Assembly: GCA_020628095.1 (NCBI GenBank)
Contig: JAHDFP010000001.1
Span: 400,847-464,846 of the forward strand
Reading direction: 5' to 3'
DNA length: 64,000 nt
DNA from: Saprospiraceae bacterium
GTDB lineage: Bacteria; Bacteroidota; Bacteroidia; Chitinophagales; Saprospiraceae
The notes beneath the pieces are model-generated. The model was given only the letters and a program-made list of their open reading frames with translations, was not told where the DNA came from and did not search any database. Position numbers and translations under genes: made by a program. Below, piece by piece: positions 45,711 to 54,216 of this stretch. Position 1 is the first letter of the stretch. Each line of letters opens with the position of its first letter.

Positions 45711-46616
45711 ATGAACATCACATGGTTATGCAATAAGTATGCATCTCAAAAAGGAAATGTGCCAGCCTTGAGCAGATTAATCGAATTGTCGTCACAGAGG
45801 ATTCCAGGTCTCAGTGAAGGAAGGATTAATCTCATTATCGATGAAAAATTATTACTATTTGACCTGATTTCAAAATTAAACGAACAGGTTAACATTTATA
45901 AAGAACTCAATCTTCACATTGGGATACTAAGTGGGGAGGTCTCTGAGACCCTTACCTTACCAGAAGGAAAAACCATCGCTATTGGTACTCAAGAGCAATT
46001 AGAACAAATTAAAAAAATCGATCGCTACTTCCACATATCCCATACTACCAAGAAAAATGAAGTTTCTCTAGCATATCAAAGACATCATTGTATAAACACA
46101 AATTCAGAATCTGTAAGCCTCGGCGAAATCAAATCTGATCCCATGAAAGGTGAGGTATTATGTCGTCATTATCCAGCCTGCATTTATGGCTTAGAGGCCA
46201 TTAGAAGACAGGATTCTTATAATAAGAAATCCAAGCTAGCCGGACTAAGTATAGACGAAGCCGCAACCCTATCTCGATATATAGGATTGTCCAAAACCAA
46301 TAAATTAACCTATTACTGCACAGATATAGAAAACATCTGTGAAGAGACATGTGAACTCCTAGCTTGCTTAATATGGTACCAATTGGAAGGAGTCCTACAT
46401 GCAAAAGTAGAAGATAAGATATCAGAAACGACCAAATCATATATCGTAGAAACACCCGTATATGATCTTCCTGTAGAATTTATCAAAGGAGAAATAACGG
46501 GTCGCTGGTGGTACATAGAACCTGATAAAAAGGAAAAAAGACCATGTACTCAAGAAGATTATGAGTCCATCCGCCAAGGAATCATGCCTGACAAATGGTT
46601 ATCAATAGACTCATAA
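45711..46616 (+). CDS. Degenerate arginase/formimidoylglutamase-fold protein, metal site lost
   Basis: 301 residues. The C-terminal third aligns with the Bacteroidota formimidoylglutamase-like (arginase superfamily) proteins: LSIDEAATLSRYIGLSK near 184, LLACLIWYQLEGVLHAKVED near 220, ITGRWWYIEPDKKEKRPCTQ near 262-281, and IMPDKWLSID at the end. The manganese-binding motifs of active arginases (DxHxD and SxDxDxxDP) are absent: the position reading ISFDISAIRSSD in relatives is IYGLEAIRRQD here, and no GGDH or DAHxD is seen. It is therefore probably a non-catalytic relative. It is convergent with murF (6 bases apart), in a cluster of gliding and type IX secretion genes. Its role there is unknown. 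Confidence 0.78.
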   Translation: MNITWLCNKYASQKGNVPALSRLIELSSQRIPGLSEGRINLIIDEKLLLFDLISKLNEQVNIYKELNLHIGILSGEVSETLTLPEGKTIAIGTQEQLEQIKKIDRYFHISHTTKKNEVSLAYQRHHCINTNSESVSLGEIKSDPMKGEVLCRHYPACIYGLEAIRRQDSYNKKSKLAGLSIDEAATLSRYIGLSKTNKLTYYCTDIENICEETCELLACLIWYQLEGVLHAKVEDKISETTKSYIVETPVYDLPVEFIKGEITGRWWYIEPDKKEKRPCTQEDYESIRQGIMPDKWLSIDS

Positions 46617-46622
46617 TTCTTT

Positions 46623-47900
46623 TTACAAGACTTCCAGTATTTTCTCTAATCTTATAGACCGAGATCCCTTAAGTAAGATTGTGTGAGGCTCGGCAGTAAA
46701 AATATTCAGGTGGTTATCTATAAACTGATCCACACTAAGACAAGAAAGGTAATCTTTTGGTATTTCTAGCTCTGAAAATATTGATCCAATGAGAATCACA
46801 TTTTCCCATTTACCTGAGGCGAGGTAATCAATAATTTCTTGATGTTTATTTTTAGCATCGGGACCTAACTCCTTCATATCACCCAAGATCAAGGACTTTT
46901 GGGGAGCATCCATATTCATAAAACTCTTGATGCTCAATTTCATACTTGATGGGTTGGCATTGTAGGCATCCATAATTAATGACAATTGCCCTTTTCGTTC
47001 GATTTGAGAGCGATTCATTTTAGGTTTATATTCGGATATGGCATCAAAGATATCTTCGTCCAGAACCTTGAAATAACGTGCTACGGTAATGGCGGCTTCT
47101 ATATTCTGCTGATTATAGATGCCATACATATTTGTCTTGTAGATTTCTTCTGTCTCAGTATCCTCAAAGCTCAATGTCGTTCCACCATATAAGAATTCTA
47201 TATCATCGACGTCATAATTGCATATATCGACTTCTTTTGGTAACACTGATGCCAAATTATGATCATCCTGATCTACGAAAATTAATGTGCCATTGGCTCT
47301 TATGTATCTATAAAGCTCAGATTTGGTCTGTTTTACACCTTCTAAGCTGCCAAATCCCTCGATATGTGCGTAACCTATATTGGTTATTAGTCCATATTCA
47401 GGTCTTGCAATATGGCAAAGTTCCTGTATATCCCCTGGTCTATTAGCACCCATCTCTATGATAACAAAATCATGAGCTGCATTTATACTTAATAAAGTCA
47501 AGGGGACCCCTAAGTGATTATTGAGGTTTCCTTTTGTCGCAAGGACTTTGTATTTTTTAGAAAGACTAGTGGCCATGAGTTCTTTAGTGGTCGTCTTTCC
47601 GTTAGATCCAGTAATAGCTAAAAGCGGTCCGTCATAATGAGAACGATGTAAGGTCGCGAGTGCCTGAAGACTCTGGATTACATTATCCACTAGCAACGTA
47701 TTGGGTATAGAATCATATTCTGGGTTGTCTATAACCACCAACCTAGCTCCAGCTGATATGGCATCACTTACAAAAGAATGACCATCAAAATTATCCCCCT
47801 TGATAGCAAAAAAGATCTGGTTTGATCTGAGGGTGCGTGTATCAATAGAAACCCCATCAGAATTAGAAAAAATGCGATACAACTCATCCATGACATCCAT
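46623..47900 (-). CDS. murF: UDP-N-acetylmuramoyl-tripeptide--D-alanyl-D-alanine ligase
   Basis: 425 residues. Last cytoplasmic step of the peptidoglycan precursor. N-terminal substrate domain (DTRTLRSNQIFFAIKGDNFD near 19-38), ATP-binding domain with AITGSNGKTTTKELMATSLS near 96-115, NLNNHLGVPLTLLSI near 124, VIIEMGANRPGDIQELCHIA near 145, and YNANPSSMKLSIKSF near 310. The start ATG (47900) directly abuts the T-tract of an intrinsic terminator; a second ATG 9 bases inside is possible. It is downstream of gldJ, as in other gliding Bacteroidota. Confidence 0.95.
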   Translation of the reverse strand: MDVMDELYRIFSNSDGVSIDTRTLRSNQIFFAIKGDNFDGHSFVSDAISAGARLVVIDNPEYDSIPNTLLVDNVIQSLQALATLHRSHYDGPLLAITGSNGKTTTKELMATSLSKKYKVLATKGNLNNHLGVPLTLLSINAAHDFVIIEMGANRPGDIQELCHIARPEYGLITNIGYAHIEGFGSLEGVKQTKSELYRYIRANGTLIFVDQDDHNLASVLPKEVDICNYDVDDIEFLYGGTTLSFEDTETEEIYKTNMYGIYNQQNIEAAITVARYFKVLDEDIFDAISEYKPKMNRSQIERKGQLSLIMDAYNANPSSMKLSIKSFMNMDAPQKSLILGDMKELGPDAKNKHQEIIDYLASGKWENVILIGSIFSELEIPKDYLSCLSVDQFIDNHLNIFTAEPHTILLKGSRSIRLEKILEVL

Positions 47901-47904
47901 AAAA

Positions 47905-47937
47905 AAAGGCTTTTACCCTGTTAAGATAAAAGCCTTT
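47905..47937 (-). terminator. Hairpin with T-tract between gldJ and murF
   Basis: AAAGGCTTTTA (47905-47915) and TAAAAGCCTTT (47927-47937), 11-bp stem and 11-base loop. On the minus strand T7 follows, then the murF ATG with no spacer. It begins 23 bases after the gldJ stop. Confidence 0.88.
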
Positions 47938-47959
47938 CTATAGAATAGAAATCTAAAGT

Positions 47960-49477
47960 TTATTTATATCTACGCTTTACTTTCTTGCCTTTTTCTTGGA
48001 ACTGGATACCTCCCATATCTTCGTTGCCAGTTTCTCCTCCTACTCTGATCATTGCACATCTAAAACCAACCTTACTCGATGATTTTCTTGCATCCATAAA
48101 TCTTCTAGTACCTGGAGACAACCAATATAATCTGTCAGCCCATGATCCGCCCTTGATTACTTTCGCATCGTCACTGATGAGAGTCCATCTACCATAACCA
48201 TAATTAGCAATTTCCTCATTATCGCCATCTACGAAATTTCTGACGTCAGATTTTCTATAATTATCTCTTAGACCCAGTGTATCTTCTTCTACTGGCTTAT
48301 ATCTCAATCTACCAAGACTATCTTTCTCTACTGGCTTACCTTCTTCGTCCAGTACAATCTCAGTAAATACGTTTCCTCTGAAAGGATTAAGGTCATGATT
48401 CTCAGAATCACTAAGGTCCATAGATGTAAGAGGTCTATATGTATCTTCTACCCACTCACTAACATTACCTGCCATATTATACAAACCAAAATCATTAGGT
48501 ATATAAGTCATTGCAGGAGCAGGGCCAGAAGCCTTATCATTAAGATTACCTGACATACCCATGTAGTCACCTCGACCTCTTTTGAAGTTAGCCTGTATCT
48601 TACCTTGGTTCTTATTATGCTTCTGGTATCTCGCATTATTACCATTCCAAGGGAAAATTCTCTTATCCGTGATATTTTCATCACCCGTTTCTGGCTGATT
48701 TCCTTGTAGTGCTAATGCAGCATACTCCCATTCTGCTTCTGTTGGCAGTCTGTATTCTGGTAATAGTATACCATCTTCGAATTTAACGGCTCTCTCCCCA
48801 CCAGTGGCTTTATCTTCTAAATTTTTTCGGACATTTCCTTCGTATTGACCTGCGAGGTAAGCTTCCGTATCAAAGCTCTCGCTATCCACTTGCTCAGTCG
48901 CATTCATATTAAGGACACCTCTTTCTACAAGCAACATTTCGTTCACTCTATTAGATCTCCATTTACAGAATTCTTTAGCTTGATTCCAGCTTACACCTAC
49001 TACCGGATAGTCATCATAAGATGGGTGTCTATAGTATGTCCTGATAAGAGGCTCATTATACGCAAGCTCCTCTCTCCATACTAATGTATCAGGTAATAAG
49101 TCCTTCCATACTTGAGGATATGTCTGATAGGTATTCTTAGTCCAAAACTCATACATTCTCCAATTGATATTCTTGACTTCAGCCTCATCCATGTAGAACG
49201 AAGAAACTGTCACCCTTCTTGGGTTATCATTCCAATCAAAAGTCACTCCTTCCTGAGTTGCCCCCATAGAGAATGTACCACCTTCAATAAGAACCAGATT
49301 GGGACCAGTAATTTGACCCTCGTAATCTAGTTTTTCGAAACCCCCATATTCTGGATTTCCGTATTCCCAGCCTGTAGCTGAATCTAATTCTCCACTGCCG
49401 CCAGTTCCTCCTTTCTTACAAGAAGTGAAACCAACGAATACGCATAATAATAAAATAAGATATGTGCCCTTTCTCAT
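47960..49477 (-). CDS. gldJ: Gliding motility lipoprotein GldJ
   Basis: 505 residues from ATG 49477, the start of the lipoprotein signal (MRKGTYLILLLCVFVGFTSC); an ORF start at 49549 would bury it. The body is an FGE-sulfatase-like domain: LVLIEGGTFSMGATQEGVTF near 62, RRVTVSSFYMDEAEVKNINW near 87, PVVGVSWNQAKEFCKWRSNR near 153, EYRLPTEAEWEYAALAL near 244, GLYNMAGNVSEWVEDTYRP near 332, VIKGGSWADRLYWLSPGTRR near 447. The TGWEYGNPEYGGF region near 37 is typical of GldJ rather than GldK. GldJ supports gliding and the stability of the type IX motor components. Its gene follows PorP/SprF and precedes murF. Confidence 0.93.
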   Translation of the reverse strand: MRKGTYLILLLCVFVGFTSCKKGGTGGSGELDSATGWEYGNPEYGGFEKLDYEGQITGPNLVLIEGGTFSMGATQEGVTFDWNDNPRRVTVSSFYMDEAEVKNINWRMYEFWTKNTYQTYPQVWKDLLPDTLVWREELAYNEPLIRTYYRHPSYDDYPVVGVSWNQAKEFCKWRSNRVNEMLLVERGVLNMNATEQVDSESFDTEAYLAGQYEGNVRKNLEDKATGGERAVKFEDGILLPEYRLPTEAEWEYAALALQGNQPETGDENITDKRIFPWNGNNARYQKHNKNQGKIQANFKRGRGDYMGMSGNLNDKASGPAPAMTYIPNDFGLYNMAGNVSEWVEDTYRPLTSMDLSDSENHDLNPFRGNVFTEIVLDEEGKPVEKDSLGRLRYKPVEEDTLGLRDNYRKSDVRNFVDGDNEEIANYGYGRWTLISDDAKVIKGGSWADRLYWLSPGTRRFMDARKSSSKVGFRCAMIRVGGETGNEDMGGIQFQEKGKKVKRRYK

Positions 49478-49509
49478 TTTTAACTGATAATTATAATTAA
49501 ATATGCCTG

Positions 49510-49517
49510 CAAAAATA
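49510..49517 (-). promoter_or_regulatory. Bacteroidota -7 box upstream of gldJ
   Basis: TATTTTTG on the minus strand (TAnnTTTG), 33 bases upstream of the gldJ ATG. A 7-bp inverted repeat (ATTCCGT 49518-49524, ACGGAAT 49531-49537) lies immediately beside it and covers the stop of the PorP/SprF gene. Confidence 0.5.
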
Positions 49518-49527
49518 ATTCCGTAAT

Positions 49528-50553
49528 TTAACGGAATAAACTGAAACAATCATTGTATTTAGATTCTTTCTTTTCCAGATTCTTAAGTCTCATAGAGATG
49601 CCAATCTCATGACTCCCACCAGTGCTAATGCCAAGATCAGAACTAGTTAAATCAAAACTGTAACCTATCCTAAGTGTATTAAGGTCTACGCCTACAGAGA
49701 AAATAAAAGCATCAACATTACTTAATGTGTGTCGCATCCATACTCCCCCAAATAATTGCTTGGCTTGCATATAAGCACCAATGTTGACTTGGTTAAATCC
49801 GCTTTGGTGTGCAAATAAGATATTTGGAGATATAAACGTCATGGGTTCTCCTTTATTGTCATCTTGTAGGACAATTTGCATTCCTCCATTGATTTTGAAA
49901 GTAACTGGGAGGTTTAAAGATTGGGGGTTATTAGCCTGCGCGAAACCATTGTAAGGCGCATTAATGTGGTCCATGCTAAATCCTATAAAAAACGAAGGAT
50001 TGTAAAGTAACATACCAAAATTAACATCGAGATACCCATTCTTAAGATTATCAGGTCGCGTTTCGCTGCTTGGATTGGGTATGCCTGCACTATCAAAAGG
50101 ACCACTAGCAGGATTAATTTGATCGAAAAAAATCAACTTATCCCAATCTATTCGCGACTGGCTATAACCCACTTCTAGCCCAAATCTAACCTGCCATTCG
50201 CTCCTAAATCGTAGATTATAAGAGTAAATCCCAGTCATACGAGTTGTCGTCAAAGTACCATCACCCTGATCATCCGTAAGCGCTGTAAAACCAATACCAC
50301 TGTTTATTTGTTTGAAAAATTGGTCATAACTGAGAGCATAGGTCTTATAGGTGCTCGATATCGAAGGCCACTGTAATCTGTAATTAGCCGTAAAACTCGG
50401 ATAGTTAGTTAAACCTGCAATGGCAGGGTTAAGATGGACTGGAGAAAAGTAATATTGACTGAATATCATATCCTGAGTCTGAGCCTGAAAAGTCAGACTA
50501 AGCATGAATATTGCCCATACTATGTTTCTTACTTTGAGAAAGATTCTATCCAT
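49528..50553 (-). CDS. PorP/SprF family type IX secretion outer-membrane protein
   Basis: 341 residues. Signal peptide (about 1-26), then the family start QDMIFSQYYFSPVHLNPAIA and GLTNYPSFTANYRLQWPSIS near 27-67. Barrel-like strands continue to the end, with FGMLLYNPSFFIGFSMDHIN near 176-195 and LRIGYSFDLTSSDLGISTGG near 293-312. PorP/SprF proteins are outer-membrane barrels that work with SprE/PorE-type partners in type IX secretion or in attaching specific cargo. The sequence cannot tell SprF from other paralogues. Divergent from porU and upstream of gldJ. Confidence 0.9.
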   Translation of the reverse strand: MDRIFLKVRNIVWAIFMLSLTFQAQTQDMIFSQYYFSPVHLNPAIAGLTNYPSFTANYRLQWPSISSTYKTYALSYDQFFKQINSGIGFTALTDDQGDGTLTTTRMTGIYSYNLRFRSEWQVRFGLEVGYSQSRIDWDKLIFFDQINPASGPFDSAGIPNPSSETRPDNLKNGYLDVNFGMLLYNPSFFIGFSMDHINAPYNGFAQANNPQSLNLPVTFKINGGMQIVLQDDNKGEPMTFISPNILFAHQSGFNQVNIGAYMQAKQLFGGVWMRHTLSNVDAFIFSVGVDLNTLRIGYSFDLTSSDLGISTGGSHEIGISMRLKNLEKKESKYNDCFSLFR

Positions 50554-50578
50554 TCGATGGATAATTTGTGTGTTTTTT

Positions 50579-50586
50579 CAAATCTA
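50579..50586 (-). promoter_or_regulatory. Bacteroidota -7 box upstream of the PorP/SprF gene
   Basis: TAGATTTG on the minus strand, an exact TAnnTTTG, 26 bases before the ATG, in the 89-base gap shared with the divergent porU gene. Confidence 0.5.
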
Positions 50587-50642
50587 ATTACAATAGAAGA
50601 AATAACTTAACGTTTCTATAACGAAATTAATTTTAAGTCCGA

Positions 50643-53600
50643 ATGAATTGCAAACCAATCCTACTTATAGTAATAATTTCTATTTTTTGCCTTAATAATA
50701 CTCTCGGTCAATGGAAAAATCAATCTATACTGAGTAATGGCGACATCTACAAAATAGAAATTCCAGAAACCGGTTTGTACAAATTAGACTACGATTACTT
50801 ATCCAGTCTTTCAGAAATAGATTTGGGTAACATTAATCCTCAGAACATCCAAATATTCGGATCTAAAGGTGGTACTATAGATCAGGTAATCAATGACAAT
50901 CTCATGGATGATCTGATAGAAATTCCTATCGAAGTAAGAGATCAAGATGATGGGAGATTTGATAATAATGATTACATACTGCTCTATGCAGAGGGCGGAA
51001 ACAAATTTGACCTCTCAGAAAATGACTACAGTTACATACAAAACCCGTACACTTCTAATAATTTCATTTTTCTTAAGGTAGGAACAGATATAGGCTTGCG
51101 CATTTCACAAGTAGCCAATGTAGAACAACCAGAATTTACTTCTGACTCTAAAGAAACAGCCCAACACTACGAACTAGATAGGATTAATCTACTTGGCAGC
51201 TTTACTGGAGCACAAGGATCGGGACAACAGTGGTATGGAGAGTCATTTGCGGGTAATAACAACCAGAATTTCTCTACGAACTTTTCATTTCCCAATCTTA
51301 TAATTGGCGAAGAAATCGAGGTGGAGTCCAGATTTGCCGCAAGAAGTGACAATGCTACGCAATACGAACTAAGCGTAAATGGCAATAATTACAACACATC
51401 GATCAATAGAACATTCACGGGTGACATAGAGTCCACCTATGCCTACACTAAAGTCATAAACGAAAAAATTCTTATTGAAGAAAACAATCTTGATATCGGA
51501 ATCACCTTCTTTCCGACGACAAGTCAAGACAGAGGGTGGTTAGATTATATCACTGTTATAGCGAAAGAGAAATGTACACATAACAATCAGCCTATATTTC
51601 TATCCGATAGAAGATCATTAGATCATTCGACTTTCGGGTTTGACATTTCTGGGGCGAATCTAAGAATATGGGATGTTAGTCAATTTGATGATATAAAGGT
51701 CATAACCCCAGTAACATCTGGCAATAACCACTCCTTTGGTTACGAGGTAAATGGAGAACTAAAATCGTTCGTTTCTTTTTCAGATAGTGATCGCTTTTTG
51801 GATCCAGGCCTTGCCACCAAAATATCTAATCAAAACATACATGACATACAAGAGGCTGACTTTGTTATTGTCTACTATAGAGATTTCAAAGGAGCAGCAG
51901 AAAAGTTAGCTGCACATAGAACCCAGCATGATAACTTTACCACCGCCATAGTAGATGTAGAGCACATTTATAACGAATTCGGTGGCGGAAAACCTGATCC
52001 ATCTGCCATTAGAAATTTTGCAAAGATGATCTGGGATCGAGATAAGGATTTCCGATATCTATTGCTCATGGGAGATGCCAGTTACGATTACAGAGGAATA
52101 AACGAAGAGTTACCTTTCCAAAATTATATCCCCACTTATGAGACCTTGGAATCTTTAGATCCGATAGAAGCTTTCCCATCAGATGATTACTTTGGATTGT
52201 TAGAAGAAGGAGAAGGGACCGACAACTTAAAAGGGACAATGGAAATAGGTATCGGCCGTATACCTTGTAAGACGAATGGAGAAGCTCAGGGTGTGGTCGA
52301 TAAAATAATTCATTACGATACTCAATCTGCTACTCTGGGATCATGGAGGATGAATCTTGGGTTCACAGCAGATGATGAGGACGGTGAATTACATGTTATA
52401 CAAGCTGACGGCATAGCCAGAGCGACTAAAAGAAGTCACCCAGAACTTATACAAGAAAAAGTCTATTTCGATGCATTTAATCAGGAATCTACGCCTGGTG
52501 GTGCGCGATACCCTGACGCCAGACAACAAATCAACCGAAATATTTTTGATGGTCAATTGGTATTAAATTACTTGGGACATGGTGGTCCTAAAGGATGGGC
52601 AGACGAAAGAGTATTGCAGATTACAGATATACTCAATTGGTCTAATCTAGATAAGTTGCCAGTTTTTATAACTGCCACGTGCTCATTCACGGGTTTTGAT
52701 GAGCCTAATTTTGTATCAGCTGGAGAGCATTGCCTGCTTAACCCTAATGGTGGAGCTATTAGCTTATTCACAACGGTAAGAGCCGTGTATGCCAACGATA
52801 ATAAAAAAATCACGACAAAGGTATTCGAGAATATCTTTCTGAGAGAACAGGGAAAAGCCATGAGATTAGGTGATATCATGAGAATATCTCAAAACGAAAT
52901 CACCTTAAATGACAACAGATCACTTACCAACACTAGAAAATTTATGCTCATAGGTGATCCTTCTCTCCGCCTTGCTTTACCCAAACATCATGTCACTATA
53001 GAAAAACTAAACGGAACAGAAATCACTGAGGATAAAGTAGATACAATCGGCGCCTTACAAAAGGTAAGCTTGGAAGGCTCGATAAGAGATTATCAAGATG
53101 ATCTCTTATCTGTATTCAATGGAAATATAGAACTCACGGTGTACGATAAAGTCAGTAGAGTAAAAGTGCTGGATAACGATAATAGGAATAGCGATTTCAC
53201 TTTCGATGTCCAGAAAAATATCTTGTATAAAGGAATAGCTTCCGTTACAAACGGTCGATTTCAGATGGGATTTATTCTACCTAAGGATATAAATTTTGAT
53301 TTTGGTCAGGGCTACTTAAGTTTTTATGCTTCTGATGGTATATCGGAAGACGCAGGTGGATACTATGATAATCTAGTCATAGGTGGGACTTCGGATAATA
53401 TAATTACTGATAACGAAGGTCCCGATATAGATATCTATCTAGACGACAGGTCCTTCTTATCGGGTGATGTGGTAAGTAAAAAACCAATTCTTATCGTAGA
53501 TCTATCCGATGAAAATGGCATTAATCTCAGCAGTACGAGTATCGGACATGATATTACCGCTAGAGTAGATGACAGAAATGATAATGGTATCGTACTCAAC

Positions 53601-54077
53601 GAATACTTTGAAGCGACGCCAGATCAAGTCGGTGCAGGAACTGTGACCTACCAAATGGAACAACTGACCGAAGGACTGCACACCATCTATGTAAAAGCAT
53701 GGGATATACTCAATAATTCTTCTGAGGAAATGACAGAGTTTTATATTGCCAATGATGAAGAAGGCTTTGTCGATAATGTATTTAACTATCCAAATCCTTT
53801 TGTGGACAATACCAATTTTGTATTTGAGCATGACCTTGGCAGGACTAATGCCAGTATCGAAATAGAAATTTATTCTATGTCAGGGGTATTAATCAAAACA
53901 ATTGAGAATCAGCAACTTGTGCAATCTTCTAAGGTGGACAACATAAATTGGAATGGAACGGACGAAGTAGGCAATAAACTATCAAAAGGAATATATCTGT
54001 ACAAAATAAAAATAGAGTCTAACGAGTTAAATGTAAGTAGAGAAAGCGATGTCCAAAAGCTTGTCATCCTCCACTAA
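50643..54077 (+). CDS. porU: Type IX secretion system sortase PorU
   Basis: 1144 residues. Signal peptide (about 1-22), then an N-terminal domain with GDIYKIEIPETGLYKLDYDY near 34. The C25 gingipain-like peptidase domain (about 415-775) includes YRDFKGAAEKLAAHRTQHDN, the catalytic His in NYLGHGGPKGWADERVL near 645 and the catalytic Cys in FITATCSFTGFDEPNFVSAG near 680. It ends in a FlgD-like/sorting-type domain (FNYPNPFVDNTNFVFEHDL near 1044 and GNKLSKGIYLYKI near 1111). PorU removes the C-terminal signal of type IX cargo and links it to lipopolysaccharide. Followed by porV. Confidence 0.96.
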   Translation: MNCKPILLIVIISIFCLNNTLGQWKNQSILSNGDIYKIEIPETGLYKLDYDYLSSLSEIDLGNINPQNIQIFGSKGGTIDQVINDNLMDDLIEIPIEVRDQDDGRFDNNDYILLYAEGGNKFDLSENDYSYIQNPYTSNNFIFLKVGTDIGLRISQVANVEQPEFTSDSKETAQHYELDRINLLGSFTGAQGSGQQWYGESFAGNNNQNFSTNFSFPNLIIGEEIEVESRFAARSDNATQYELSVNGNNYNTSINRTFTGDIESTYAYTKVINEKILIEENNLDIGITFFPTTSQDRGWLDYITVIAKEKCTHNNQPIFLSDRRSLDHSTFGFDISGANLRIWDVSQFDDIKVITPVTSGNNHSFGYEVNGELKSFVSFSDSDRFLDPGLATKISNQNIHDIQEADFVIVYYRDFKGAAEKLAAHRTQHDNFTTAIVDVEHIYNEFGGGKPDPSAIRNFAKMIWDRDKDFRYLLLMGDASYDYRGINEELPFQNYIPTYETLESLDPIEAFPSDDYFGLLEEGEGTDNLKGTMEIGIGRIPCKTNGEAQGVVDKIIHYDTQSATLGSWRMNLGFTADDEDGELHVIQADGIARATKRSHPELIQEKVYFDAFNQESTPGGARYPDARQQINRNIFDGQLVLNYLGHGGPKGWADERVLQITDILNWSNLDKLPVFITATCSFTGFDEPNFVSAGEHCLLNPNGGAISLFTTVRAVYANDNKKITTKVFENIFLREQGKAMRLGDIMRISQNEITLNDNRSLTNTRKFMLIGDPSLRLALPKHHVTIEKLNGTEITEDKVDTIGALQKVSLEGSIRDYQDDLLSVFNGNIELTVYDKVSRVKVLDNDNRNSDFTFDVQKNILYKGIASVTNGRFQMGFILPKDINFDFGQGYLSFYASDGISEDAGGYYDNLVIGGTSDNIITDNEGPDIDIYLDDRSFLSGDVVSKKPILIVDLSDENGINLSSTSIGHDITARVDDRNDNGIVLNEYFEATPDQVGAGTVTYQMEQLTEGLHTIYVKAWDILNNSSEEMTEFYIANDEEGFVDNVFNYPNPFVDNTNFVFEHDLGRTNASIEIEIYSMSGVLIKTIENQQLVQSSKVDNINWNGTDEVGNKLSKGIYLYKIKIESNELNVSRESDVQKLVILH

Positions 54078-54144
54078 TAATAGACAGACTCTTACTATTA
54101 TATTAAAAATAATTTATATTTATAACTAATTGATTTTCATTAAA

Positions 54145-54152
54145 TAACTTTG
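54145..54152 (+). promoter_or_regulatory. Bacteroidota -7 box upstream of porV
   Basis: TAACTTTG, an exact TAnnTTTG, 65 bases before the porV ATG, giving a leader near 58 bases and suggesting porV can be transcribed apart from porU. Confidence 0.5.
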
Positions 54153-54216
54153 CGTATTAAATTAAAAGGTAATATCATCTATTATTCTTTTAACTTTGAT
54201 CAACTTTTCAATATCA

